Source of the DNA: Thermoanaerobaculia bacterium
GTDB taxonomy: Bacteria; Acidobacteriota; Thermoanaerobaculia; Gp7-AA8
Assembly: GCA_017883205.1 (NCBI GenBank)
Contig: JADGNZ010000001.1
Location: 62,001-126,000, forward strand
Length of the DNA stretch: 64,000 nucleotides
Direction of reading: 5' to 3'
The translations under genes were made by a program, and so were the position numbers. The notes beneath the pieces were generated by a model. It saw only the letters and a list, made by a program, of their open reading frames with translations, was not told the DNA's origin and ran no database searches. The first letter of the stretch is position 1; every line of letters starts with the position of its first letter. This document shows positions 34,782 to 45,628 of this stretch, one piece after another.

Positions 34782-35903
34782 TTACTTCGCCGCGGATTTG
34801 GGCGGCGCCTTGATCGTCGCCTTCATCGGCACGGTCACGATCGGGAAAACCTTGTCGTTCGTGAAGATTTTCACCGTGCCGTCGAGATCGCCCGGCTTGG
34901 CATCCTTGGCGATCTGCAGGGTCACTTCGTATTCACCCTTGTTGGCGCCCGGCTTCACGCTGGTCACGATGGCGGAACTGCTCGACTCGGCCTTGGAGAC
35001 GACGAACGATTCCGGCGTTTTCATGTTGTTCGAATGCAGGACGACCATGCGGGTGGCAGCAACATCGGCCGGTGTGACTTCGCCGAAGTTCAGCGCGGAC
35101 GGCTCGACACGGAACGGCGGACGGATCACGCCCGCGATGCTCACGAGATACTCCGGCTGATGCTTGGAGTTGGTGACGATGCGGACATGCTCGGCGAGCG
35201 GGCCGACCCTCGCATCGGGACCACCGACGGTGATCTTGACCTTGTACTGGTTCTGGCCGGGCTTCCCGACATTCGGAGCGAGATCGCCCTCGTTGGTGAT
35301 CTTCTCGAAGGACGCTTTGATCCAGGGGTCTTTCCCTGGCTCGGGAGCTGGGGTCTCGACGCTCGTGACCTGGAACGGATCGTCCTCATCGGAGTAGATC
35401 GTGACCGTCTGCGAGTCGGCGTCGCCCTGTAGAAGGTTGAAGCGAACAAATCCGGCCGGGAACGCCTCGACATACGGCTTGACGATTGCGTGAATCGTGA
35501 GCTGCGAGGTTGGCGTGGTGGGATCGTTGGTCTCGAGCGTGACCGACTTTGCGATCGGGCCGGCAAACGCCGTGGTGTCGACGTGGGCTGTGACCTTTCC
35601 GCTCTCGCCGGGCTTGATCACCTTGTCGAAGTCAGCAACGGTGCAACCGCAGCCAGGCTTCGCGGCGATGATCTGAAGGTCGGCGTCACCGGTATTCTTG
35701 ACGACGAACGACCAGTCGAGTTTCTCGCCTTTGGGAATCGTGCCGTAGTCTTTGACCGGCTCGACGATGGTGAGGCGGGGCGCTTTTTCCGCGACCGCAT
35801 CGCTCTTCTTGTCCTTCGCTGGCGGATCAGCGGCAAAGGAAATGGCCGCCGTCAGCGCGACCAGGACTGCGATCATAACGATGAGAATTCGCTTCGACGA
35901 CAT
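34782..35903 (-). CDS. exported DUF1573 protein
   Basis: A 373-residue exported protein. The signal peptide (about 1-23, ending ISFAA) is followed by a DUF1573 Ig-like domain (about 40-145) with DYGTIPKGEKLDWSFVVKNT and the GCGCT signature (AAKPGCGCTVADFDKVI). A second beta-sandwich repeat lies at about 245-370 (LNFGEVTPADVAATRMVVL). DUF1573 proteins are common envelope proteins of unknown role, related to ASH/MSP domains. ATG at 35903 follows an AGGAGGG ribosome site; a TTG two codons upstream is less likely. Confidence 0.88.
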   Translation of the reverse strand: MSSKRILIVMIAVLVALTAAISFAADPPAKDKKSDAVAEKAPRLTIVEPVKDYGTIPKGEKLDWSFVVKNTGDADLQIIAAKPGCGCTVADFDKVIKPGESGKVTAHVDTTAFAGPIAKSVTLETNDPTTPTSQLTIHAIVKPYVEAFPAGFVRFNLLQGDADSQTVTIYSDEDDPFQVTSVETPAPEPGKDPWIKASFEKITNEGDLAPNVGKPGQNQYKVKITVGGPDARVGPLAEHVRIVTNSKHQPEYLVSIAGVIRPPFRVEPSALNFGEVTPADVAATRMVVLHSNNMKTPESFVVSKAESSSSAIVTSVKPGANKGEYEVTLQIAKDAKPGDLDGTVKIFTNDKVFPIVTVPMKATIKAPPKSAAK

Positions 35904-36016
35904 GGACAAAACCCTCCTGTGTTGGACGACCTGAAACGATCTGTGATGCGCCCGATTCGAACATCCACGCGAATGAGACGATTCCCTGCCGTAGCGGCCG
36001 TCATTCTACAATCTGT

Positions 36017-36049
36017 GCCGCGGAGCACGTTTCTTGCTCGGTCCGCGGC
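36017..36049 (+). promoter_or_regulatory. hairpin over the mpl start region
   Basis: A perfect 8-bp stem (GCCGCGGA, 36017-36024, with 36042-36049) ends 3 nt before the mpl ATG. A TACAAT box lies just upstream (36008-36013). No Shine-Dalgarno is visible; the stem may limit ribosome access. Confidence 0.35.
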
Positions 36050-36052
36050 GCA

Positions 36053-37501
36053 ATGCCTCACGTTAAAGTACTTCCACCAGTCAAACGGGTCTACCTGATC
36101 GGGATCGGTGGCACCGCTATGGCCTCGCTCGCTGGGATGTTGCAGGAGCGGGGTTACGAAGTGGCCGGTTCCGATGAGCACGTTTATCCGCCGATGTCGA
36201 CCTACCTCGACCGCCTCGGCATTCCGGTGCTCGAAGGGTATACGAACGAGCATCTTCTGAGGTTCCATCCCGAGCTCGTCGTCATCGGAAACGTCGCCTC
36301 TTCCGCCAATGCCGAGGCCGCTGCCACGCTCGAGCTCGATCTGCCGTACACATCGATGCCGGAAGCGATCTACGAGCTGTTCATCAAGGGGAAACATTCC
36401 ATCGTCGTGACCGGCACGCACGGTAAGACGACAACCACCTCGCTCATGGCCTGGCTCCTCGAATCGGCCGGCCGCGATCCGAGCATGGTCGTCGGCGGCA
36501 TCCCGCTCAATTTCAATCACAACTTCAAGCTCGGGGATGGCCACGAGTTCGTCATCGAAGGGGATGAGTACAACACGTCCTTTTTCGACAAGGGGCCGAA
36601 GTTTCTGCACTACGGCGCGAACACGCTGCTCGTCAACAACATCGAGTTTGATCACGCCGACATCTACGCGAATCTCGACGCGATCATCGATGCCTTCCGC
36701 AAAGGTGTGCAGCAGGTGGCGCCGGACGGCATGATCGTCGCGAACGGCGACGACGCCAATGTGCGCTCGTTGCAGGCCGATGCACGGGCGCGCTGGTTCA
36801 CGTTCGGGACGTCGCGCGGCTGCGATATTTTCGCCACCAATCCCGAGTACACGCCGGCTGGCAGCGCATTCACCGCGTGGTGGGAAGGCCGCGAATGGGC
36901 GCGCTTCCGCACGACCATGTCGGGAGCGCACAACGTCGTGAACGCGTTGGCGGACATCGCCATCGCCCGGCATCGCGGACTCTCCGCCGAAGAGATTCAG
37001 CGTGGGTTGGAGACGTTCGAAGGCATCAAGCGGCGGATGGAAGTGCGCGGCGTGGAGCGTGGCGTAACGGTCATCGATGACTTTGCGCATCACCCCACCG
37101 CGATCGACACGACGCTCGCAGGCGCAAGGCGTCGTTTCCCCGGCCAGCGCATCTGGGCTCTTTTCGAGCCCCGCTCGATCTCTTCGAGCCGGAAAGAATT
37201 TGAGTCCGGATACATCGAGGCGTTTCATCAGGCAGACCGCGTCATCATCGGGGCCGTCTTTCACAAAGGGCGTTACGAAACGCGTTATGGCCTCGACAAG
37301 ATGATGTCCGTCTCAAACATTGTTGAGCGCCTGAATGCGGATGGCATCCGTGCCGAGCAGATCGACGACACCGACGCTATTGCCGGCGTGGTCGCGCGCG
37401 ACGCGCAGCCAGACGACGTCATTCTCGTGATGTCGTCGGGCTCATTCGACGGTGTACACGAGAAGATCCTGGAGCGGTTGAAGGGGAACGAGAAGCTTTA
37501 A
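36053..37501 (+). CDS. mpl: UDP-MurNAc:L-Ala-gamma-D-Glu-meso-DAP ligase (Mpl)
   Basis: Attaches recycled murein tripeptide to UDP-MurNAc. The 482-residue protein has the Mur-ligase layout: N-terminal Rossmann domain (HVKVLPPVKRVYLIGIGGTAMASLAG), ATP loop TGTHGKTTTTSLMAW (about 117-131), central GGIPLNFNHNF and EGDEYNTSFFDKGPKF typical of Mpl rather than MurC, and the DDFAHHPTAI motif (about 343-352). It supports a meso-DAP peptidoglycan and murein recycling. It stands alone, convergent with the Nudix gene. Confidence 0.94.
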   Translation: MPHVKVLPPVKRVYLIGIGGTAMASLAGMLQERGYEVAGSDEHVYPPMSTYLDRLGIPVLEGYTNEHLLRFHPELVVIGNVASSANAEAAATLELDLPYTSMPEAIYELFIKGKHSIVVTGTHGKTTTTSLMAWLLESAGRDPSMVVGGIPLNFNHNFKLGDGHEFVIEGDEYNTSFFDKGPKFLHYGANTLLVNNIEFDHADIYANLDAIIDAFRKGVQQVAPDGMIVANGDDANVRSLQADARARWFTFGTSRGCDIFATNPEYTPAGSAFTAWWEGREWARFRTTMSGAHNVVNALADIAIARHRGLSAEEIQRGLETFEGIKRRMEVRGVERGVTVIDDFAHHPTAIDTTLAGARRRFPGQRIWALFEPRSISSSRKEFESGYIEAFHQADRVIIGAVFHKGRYETRYGLDKMMSVSNIVERLNADGIRAEQIDDTDAIAGVVARDAQPDDVILVMSSGSFDGVHEKILERLKGNEKL

Positions 37502-37555
37502 CCACAGAGACACAGAGGACACAGAGAAACCTCTGTGCTCTCTGTGTCTCTGTGG
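37502..37555. repeat. perfect hairpin between two stop codons, CACAGAGACACAGAG family
   Basis: CCACAGAGACACAGAG words (37502-37526) pair with CTCTGTGTCTCTGTGG (37540-37555). The element fills exactly the space between the mpl TAA (37499-37501) and the Nudix TAA on the other strand (37558-37556); its ends (TTAACCAC and GTGGTTAA) provide both stops. Same family as 26.4 kb. Confidence 0.85.
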
Positions 37556-38086
37556 TTAAGTGTTTCTTCTCTCCCGATCCAGAAACCAGAGTCCCGCCCA
37601 TACCTTGGCGTCGATCATGATCCCTTCGCTGTTTTTGCGCTCGAGCCAATCGACGACGTCGCCGCGCGGGACGCGGTGAACCGTGATGTCTTCGTTGCCG
37701 ATGCCACCGCCCTTGCCGCGCTCTTCGAGACCCGATGCGCGAAAGAAAGTGACGGTCTCGGAGGTGATCCCGGCGGACGTCGGACCACTCGTCAACCGCT
37801 CGACCGTCCTGCACGCGTAGCCGGTTTCCTCTTCCAACTCCAGCTTCGCCGTCTCCTCGGGGTCGTCGTGGCCCTCTTCATCGCCGACCAGTCCGGCGGG
37901 AAACTCGATGACGCGGGCGTCAAGCGGCCGCCGGTATTGCTCGACGAAGAGCACGCGATCGTCGTCGGTGACGGCGAGGATGATCACCGCTGTCTTCCCC
38001 TTCTTTCGCTCGACGTACTGCCATGTATCCCGTTCCAGCACCAGGACGTGCGTTCCTTCGAAGACGGTTTTCGGCTCGTCGCTCAT
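37556..38086 (-). CDS. Nudix hydrolase, ADP-ribose pyrophosphatase type
   Basis: A 176-residue Nudix protein. YRRPLDARVIEFPAGLVGDEEG is the ADPRase-type lead-in, and the Nudix box ends AKLELEEETGY (about 91-101). The conserved Arg before the first Glu of the box is Leu here; the metal-binding Glu residues (LEEE) are kept, so activity is likely. Substrate is probably ADP-ribose or another nucleotide sugar. It starts 2 nt after the radical SAM gene ends, suggesting co-translation. Confidence 0.9.
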   Translation of the reverse strand: MSDEPKTVFEGTHVLVLERDTWQYVERKKGKTAVIILAVTDDDRVLFVEQYRRPLDARVIEFPAGLVGDEEGHDDPEETAKLELEEETGYACRTVERLTSGPTSAGITSETVTFFRASGLEERGKGGGIGNEDITVHRVPRGDVVDWLERKNSEGIMIDAKVWAGLWFLDRERRNT

Positions 38087-38088
38087 GA

Positions 38089-39162
38089 TCAGAAAAGACT
38101 ACCTTGCGTCGTGGGCCGTCGAAAAGCGCCCGCCGACAGGTCGTACTTTTTCTCGTTGAGGTGCAGCCTGCGGCACGTCACCTCGAACATTGCTTCGATC
38201 TGATCGGCGAAGATCCCTTTGCCTCGCTGGCGGATGCCCCACTGCGGATCGTAGAGCTTCCCTTCGCGCAGATCGCGGACGCGGTTCATGACTTTTTCCT
38301 TGCGGTCGGGATAGTGCTCTTCCAGCCATTTCTCGAACAGTGGCGCCACAGCCCAGGGCAAACGCAGAACGACAAATCCGGCCGATGTTGCGCCGGCATT
38401 TGCGGCCGCGGTCAGGATCGAAGGCATCTCGTGGTCCGTGATCGCCGGCACGACCGGCGCCACCATCACACCCGCGGGAATCCCGGCCTTCGCCAATGCC
38501 TCGATCGCCGCGATGCGCAGCTCCGGCCGCGACGCGCGCGGTTCCATCAGATTGGCGAGATGCGGATCGAGGGTTGTCACGGAGATGTGGACCGACACGG
38601 CGTTGTGCGCGGCCAGCTCCTGCAGGATGTCGATGTCGCGTGTGACGAGTTGGTTCTTCGTGATGATGCCGACCGGATTGCGGAACTCGGCCAACACGGC
38701 CAAACAACGCCGCGTGATCTCCAGCTTGCGCTCGATCGGCTGATAGGGATCAGTTACGCCGCTGATGGCAATCATCCGCGGCTCGTACTTGCGCGACATC
38801 AGCTCCTCGCGCAGCAATTCCGGCGCGTCTTCTTTCACCAGGATCTTCGTCTCGAACTCGAGACCGGCCGAAAAGCCGAGGAACTCGTGGGTCGGGCGCG
38901 CGAAGCAGTAGATGCAGCCATGCTCGCAGCCGCGGTACGGATTGATGCTCGTGTCGAAACCGACGTCGGGACTGTCGTTGTCCGAGAGGATCGTGCGCGT
39001 CGGATCGCGCAGAAAGAGCGTTCGCGGCAGGGGCGCCGGCTCGTCGTCGTTCGGCGACGCGTCTTCATCGAGCACGTACTCGAGCTTCTCGAACCGGTTC
39101 TGCGGATTCCAGCTCGCGCCGCGGCCCTTAATCGCTTCGCGGCTGGGGTCAGAGGTCGTCAT
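38089..39162 (-). CDS. radical SAM protein, PA0069 family
   Basis: A 357-residue protein of the PA0069/SPL-like radical SAM group. The N-terminal GRGASWNPQNRFE (about 13-25) is the family signature, and the cluster motif is CEHGCIYC (Cys79, Cys83, Cys86). SINPYRGCEHGCIYCFARPTH matches spore-photoproduct-lyase relatives. The reaction is unknown; members are often near DNA repair genes. The second ATG (39162) is preferred; 39189 adds nine unconserved residues. Confidence 0.9.
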   Translation of the reverse strand: MTTSDPSREAIKGRGASWNPQNRFEKLEYVLDEDASPNDDEPAPLPRTLFLRDPTRTILSDNDSPDVGFDTSINPYRGCEHGCIYCFARPTHEFLGFSAGLEFETKILVKEDAPELLREELMSRKYEPRMIAISGVTDPYQPIERKLEITRRCLAVLAEFRNPVGIITKNQLVTRDIDILQELAAHNAVSVHISVTTLDPHLANLMEPRASRPELRIAAIEALAKAGIPAGVMVAPVVPAITDHEMPSILTAAANAGATSAGFVVLRLPWAVAPLFEKWLEEHYPDRKEKVMNRVRDLREGKLYDPQWGIRQRGKGIFADQIEAMFEVTCRRLHLNEKKYDLSAGAFRRPTTQGSLF

Positions 39163-39244
39163 CGCCTCCGAGGCTACCGCGATGGTCAAGAAAGTCTACG
39201 GTGGGTGGAAAAGTTGCGAATTGCTGGTTGCCGAGGTAGCGCGT

Positions 39245-41905
<2,661 letters not shown>

Positions 41906-41911
41906 TGCGGT

Positions 41912-41917
41912 AGTTTA
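41912..41917 (-). promoter_or_regulatory. TAAACT box before the DoxX-like gene
   Basis: It ends 6 nt before the ATG at 41905 on the minus strand and includes the TAA stop of yyaL; status as a promoter is uncertain. Confidence 0.3.
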
Positions 41918-43930
41918 GGCCTTCGCGATTTGAAGCAACACCCGCAACCGCTCCGGATCAGCGGTCGGCTCCGCACACGCATACGCTTCGCAGATAAACG
42001 CCATCGCGCGATCGGCGGGACGGTTCTGCATCAGCGGCAGATCGCTTGAGCTGTTTCCTGCGACGAGCACGCGATGTGGCAAGTACGACTCGCCAACCAC
42101 TCTTCGCAGCGCGCGGAAGACTGCATCGTCGACGTCGCCCGTGATCACGATCTCTTTCGGCTGCCCGGCCCGCCATTCTGCAACGCCGAGCAGCAGACCG
42201 AAGCCAGATGGATAGCGCTCGGCGACCGGCGTGATTGCCGCGATCGTCTTCGTCGCCGCCTCGGCGTACCGCTCTTCGCCAAACAGAAGGGCAAGCCGGA
42301 GGAGGACATCCGCTGCGATGGAGTTGCCCGAGGGCGTAGCGTTGTCGAAGAGATCCTTCGGCCGCGTGATGAGCGCCTCGTGATCGGTTGGCGTGTCGAA
42401 GAAGCCGCCGTTCTGCGCATCGGCGAAACGATCGAGAATCTGATCGGCAAGTTGGCGCGACGCGTCTAGGTAACGGCGCTCGTGCGTGGCCTCGTACGCG
42501 AGGGCGAGCCCCCAGGCGACGCCGCTGTAATCCTCGAGCAGGCCGGCAATCCTCGGCGTGCGCATCAGTCGCCCATTTGCGTCGATCCGCGTCAGGAGAA
42601 AATCGGCATTGCGGCGAACGACGTCGCGATAGGGATCTTTATCGAACGCGATCGCCGCCTCGGCGAACGCGACGAGCATCCAGCCGTTCCAGCTGGCGAG
42701 GATCTTCTCGTCGCGCGCCGGCCACACGCGCTGCGATCGCGCGCCGTACAACTTGCACTTGCCGCGCGCGGCAACGTCGGCGAGTTGATCGATCGTAATT
42801 CCGAGATCGGCAGCGACCGACTCCGGATCGCGCGGGACGTTGAGGATGTTTTCTCCTTCCCAGTTGCCGCGTTCGGTGATGTCGTACAGCGCGCAGAAAA
42901 TGCGTCCCTCCTCTTCGCCCAGTAGAGTCATCACTTCAGCGCGCGACCAGACATAGAACTTGCCCTCGACACCTTCCGAATCGGCGTCCTGCGTCGCGTA
43001 GAAGCCGCCGTCTGGAGAGGTCATCTCGCGTTGTACGAACCCGAGGATTTCGCTGACGACGCGGGCGAAGAAGGGATCCTTCGTGTACTGCCACGCCCGC
43101 GTGTAGAGACGCGCCAGCAACGCGTTGTCGTAGAGCATCTTCTCGAAGTGCGGCACGAGCCAGTGCGCATCAGTGGAGTAGCGGTGGAACCCGCCGCCGA
43201 CCTGGTCATACATTCCGCCGCGAGCCATCTTCGTCAAGGTGTGAGTGATGATCTCGTCCAGGCGTTTGTCGCCGTTCCGCCAGGCCACCTGCATCAGAAA
43301 ATCGAGCGACATCGACGGCGGAAACTTTGGCGCGCCGCCGAACCCCCCATGGGCCGGATCGTAGCCCTGGGCGATGCGCGTGGCGGCACGGTCGAGCGCG
43401 TCATGCTCGAGCGCTCCGCCCCCCTGAAACTTCACGGTGCTCAACGAACGGACGACCTCCGCCGACGCCGCCTCCACATCCTCGCGCCGCGACCGATACG
43501 CCTCGGACACATGCTCCAGCACCCGCCGGAAGCCGGGCATGCCGTGACGATCGTCGGGCGGAAAGTACGTGCCGGCGTAGAAGGGCGCGCCGGCCGGCGT
43601 GAGGAACATCGACATCGGCCAGCCGCCGTGGCCGGTCATCATCTGCACCGCTTCCATGTAGATCGAGTCGACGTCGGGCCGCTCCTCGCGGTCGACTTTG
43701 ACCGCGACGAACTTCTCGTTGAGGATCGCCGCCAGCTCCTCGTTTTCGAACGACTCGCGCTCCATCACGTGGCACCAGTGACAGGCGGAGTAGCCGATGG
43801 AGAGGAAAAGGGGCTTGTCCTCGGCACGCGCCCTCGCGAACGCTTCGTCGCCCCACGGATACCAGTCGACGGGGTTGTGCGCGTGCTGCAGGAGGTAGGG
43901 AGAAGTCTCGTTGGCGAGGCGGTTGGCCAT
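41915..43930 (-). CDS. thioredoxin-domain protein YyaL (DUF255/spermatogenesis-associated 20)
   Basis: A 671-residue protein: N-terminal thioredoxin-like DUF255 domain (1-160) with [18 protein letters not shown] and the redox motif CHWC (Cys50, Cys53). An alpha/alpha-barrel resembling N-acylglucosamine epimerases follows (about 200-600; [22 protein letters not shown]). The family is widespread and poorly understood; it may act on sugar- or lipid-linked substrates or as a redox factor. It starts the four-gene operon running to 39245. Confidence 0.92.
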   Translation of the reverse strand: MANRLANETSPYLLQHAHNPVDWYPWGDEAFARARAEDKPLFLSIGYSACHWCHVMERESFENEELAAILNEKFVAVKVDREERPDVDSIYMEAVQMMTGHGGWPMSMFLTPAGAPFYAGTYFPPDDRHGMPGFRRVLEHVSEAYRSRREDVEAASAEVVRSLSTVKFQGGGALEHDALDRAATRIAQGYDPAHGGFGGAPKFPPSMSLDFLMQVAWRNGDKRLDEIITHTLTKMARGGMYDQVGGGFHRYSTDAHWLVPHFEKMLYDNALLARLYTRAWQYTKDPFFARVVSEILGFVQREMTSPDGGFYATQDADSEGVEGKFYVWSRAEVMTLLGEEEGRIFCALYDITERGNWEGENILNVPRDPESVAADLGITIDQLADVAARGKCKLYGARSQRVWPARDEKILASWNGWMLVAFAEAAIAFDKDPYRDVVRRNADFLLTRIDANGRLMRTPRIAGLLEDYSGVAWGLALAYEATHERRYLDASRQLADQILDRFADAQNGGFFDTPTDHEALITRPKDLFDNATPSGNSIAADVLLRLALLFGEERYAEAATKTIAAITPVAERYPSGFGLLLGVAEWRAGQPKEIVITGDVDDAVFRALRRVVGESYLPHRVLVAGNSSSDLPLMQNRPADRAMAFICEAYACAEPTADPERLRVLLQIAKA

Positions 43931-44073
43931 GTTCAGAGTCTATGCCCGCCTTGTTTCGCGCGATCGTTTCTGCAAACTTGACATCAACATCATCAGACTA
44001 GCGAGACGATGGCGTATTCGGCAAGTTTTACCTCGATACATTCCAGAATCGATTGTTTCGACACACAAATTTT
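43931..44073. other. gene-free lead-in to the GTCCGGAC array
   Basis: No gene is seen. It holds the yyaL -10 box at one end and, at 44062-44076, a small palindrome (ACACAAA T TTTGTGT) that runs straight into the first array unit. The stretch between the array end (44480) and the xerC stop (44525) also holds nothing recognisable. Confidence 0.55.
43937..43942 (-). promoter_or_regulatory. TAGACT -10 box of the yyaL operon
   Basis: TAGACT ends 6 nt before the ATG at 43930 on the minus strand, with no Shine-Dalgarno. Confidence 0.45.
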
Positions 44074-44480
44074 GTGTCCGGACTCAAGAAACTAAGGTCC
44101 GGACTCAAGAAACCAAGGTCCGGACTCAAGGAACTAAGGTCCGGACTCAAGAAACCAAGGTCCGGACTCAAGAAACTAAGGTCCGGACACAAGAAACTAA
44201 GGTCCGGACTCAAAAACTAGGGTCCGGACCCAAGAAACTAAGGTCCGGACTCAAAAACTAGGGTCCGGACTCAAGAAACTAAGGTCCGGATGCAAGAAAC
44301 TAAGGTCCGGACTCAAGAACGAAGGTCCGGACTCAAGAAACTAAGATCCGGACCCAAGAACTAAGGTCCGGACTCAAGGAACTAAGGTCCGGACCCAAGG
44401 AACGAAGGTCCGGACTCAAGAACGAAGGTCCGGACTCAAGAAACGAAGGTCCGGACTCAAGAACTTGGGTCGGGACTCGC
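44074..44480. repeat. tandem array of GGTCCGGACT palindromes, about 20 units
   Basis: Twenty units of TCCGGACTCAAGAAACTAAGG type with a 20- or 21-bp period. TCCGGA cores are at 44077, 44098, 44119, 44140, 44161, 44182, 44203, 44223, 44244, 44264, 44285, 44306, 44326, 44347, 44367, 44388, 44409, 44429, 44450 and (degenerate) 44470. The core GGTCCGGAC(T/C) is palindromic and the A-rich spacer CAAGAAACTAA varies slightly. Because early units are 21 bp, a frame stays open across them, but later 20-bp units break it, so it is not a gene. It lies between yyaL and the 3' end of xerC. Confidence 0.92.
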
Positions 44481-44524
44481 GGCAACTCAGATGCGATCCC
44501 AAATAACACGGAGAATGGCCGCTC

Positions 44525-45427
44525 TCACGCCTTCGGGTGCGCCTTCTTGTACACCGCGATCAACTGCCAGTCGTTGAGGTGCGTGTACTTCTGGGTCGTG
44601 GAGAGCGAGACATGGCCGAGGAGCTCCTGGATGCCGCGAAGATCGGCTCCGGCGTTGAGGAGATGCGTGGCGAAGGAGTGGCGCATCGTGTGGGGTGACA
44701 CGCCTGCGCGAAGCGACGCCCTCCGAACGTAGCGGTCGAACAACCGGCGCACGCTGCGCGTCGTAATGCGCTGCCCGCGGTAGTTGACGAAGAGGGCCGG
44801 CTCCTCGATGTCGGTGGCCAGCCCGCCGCGTACAGCCAGCCACTCCCGAATCGACGCTTCCGCTTTCGAGCCGAACGGTACGATCCGTTCCTTCGATCCC
44901 TTGCCGCGCACCTTCACCAGCCGCGCACGAAGCTCGACGTCCTCGATATTGATTCCGACCAACTCGCTGATGCGCAAACCCGAGGCGTAGAGAACCTCGA
45001 GAAACGCGCGGTCGCGAAGGCCGAGCGCATTCGATGTGTCGGGCTGCTCGATCAGGAGCGCCACGTCCGCCGGCTGCAACACGGTGGGCAGATGCTTCTC
45101 GCGCTTCGGCGTGGCGACACTGCGTGCCGGATTGGCCTCGACAAGGCCTTCGCGCATCAAATACTTGAAGAACGACCGGATTGCCGACAGGTGCCGGGCC
45201 GCCGAGGCGCGTGCGAGCTTGCGGCGGGCCAGATGCGCGAGATACGAGCGGATGGCCAGGTGATCGATGAGGGTGAAGTCGAGCTGATCGCGGCCCAGAG
45301 TCAGATAGTCGTTGCAGAGAAACGAGATCAGCGACTCGAGATCGTCGCGGTAGGCGATGATGGTGTTGACGGAGACGTTCCGCTCGTAGGTGAGGTAATC
45401 GAGGAAATCGCCGATTTCGTTCTTCAC
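44525..45427 (-). CDS. xerC: tyrosine recombinase XerC
   Basis: A 300-residue site-specific recombinase that resolves chromosome dimers. The N-terminal core-binding domain is at 1-105. The catalytic residues are all present: Arg152 (ASGLRISEL), Lys176 (RGKGSKERIV), His246 and Arg249 (SPHTMRHSFATH), His272 (LGHVSL) and nucleophile Tyr281 (QKYTH). The GTG at 45427 gives the usual XerC length and has GGGAG upstream; a TTG at 45466 is unlikely. Its 3' end is 44 bp from the palindrome array. A hairpin with a T run lies in its leader. Confidence 0.93.
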   Translation of the reverse strand: MKNEIGDFLDYLTYERNVSVNTIIAYRDDLESLISFLCNDYLTLGRDQLDFTLIDHLAIRSYLAHLARRKLARASAARHLSAIRSFFKYLMREGLVEANPARSVATPKREKHLPTVLQPADVALLIEQPDTSNALGLRDRAFLEVLYASGLRISELVGINIEDVELRARLVKVRGKGSKERIVPFGSKAEASIREWLAVRGGLATDIEEPALFVNYRGQRITTRSVRRLFDRYVRRASLRAGVSPHTMRHSFATHLLNAGADLRGIQELLGHVSLSTTQKYTHLNDWQLIAVYKKAHPKA

Positions 45428-45458
45428 GCCCGCCACTCCCGCAGTGATGATACGCCTG

Positions 45459-45488
45459 AAAAACAAAAGGCCCCGATCGCTCAGGGCC
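45459..45488 (-). terminator. hairpin plus TTTTGTTTTT in the xerC leader
   Basis: Read on the minus strand, GGCCC (45488-45484), a 10-nt loop, GGGCC (45473-45469), then TTTTGTTTTT (45468-45459). It lies upstream of xerC, not downstream of a known minus-strand gene, so it is either an attenuator of xerC or the 3' end of an unannotated small RNA starting near gcvT. Confidence 0.5.
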
Positions 45489-45628
45489 AGTTGCCGACCG
45501 GAAGTTCCCAGTCCCGCTCGAAAGAACGGACGTTGAGTTTGTCCGATTCCTCTCTCAGCCGTTCGTCGCCACCGTCATTGCGCCCGCGGCACAGCGCGTG
45601 CTAGGTTCGCGTCCCCCGGAGGCTGTCC

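Noticed and set aside
35873-37264. A 463-codon minus-strand frame opposite mpl, and similar long antisense frames elsewhere (for example 6754-8286, 10341-11753, 48949-49950)
   Set aside because: Typical GC-rich shadow frames, Arg/Asp-rich with no family motif, opposite well-identified genes.
37813-37893. Nudix protein as inactive because the box Arg is Leu
   Set aside because: The metal-binding Glu residues are intact and this substitution occurs in active-looking ADP-ribose pyrophosphatases.
43911-44261. A 116-codon open frame with a KVRTQET repeat across the GTCCGGAC array
   Set aside because: It stays open only because early units are 21 bp (a multiple of 3); later 20-bp units break the frame, and there is no start signal.
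45490-45628. Glycine riboswitch before gcvT
   Set aside because: The conserved tandem aptamer motifs were not found, and gcvT has an ordinary Shine-Dalgarno.
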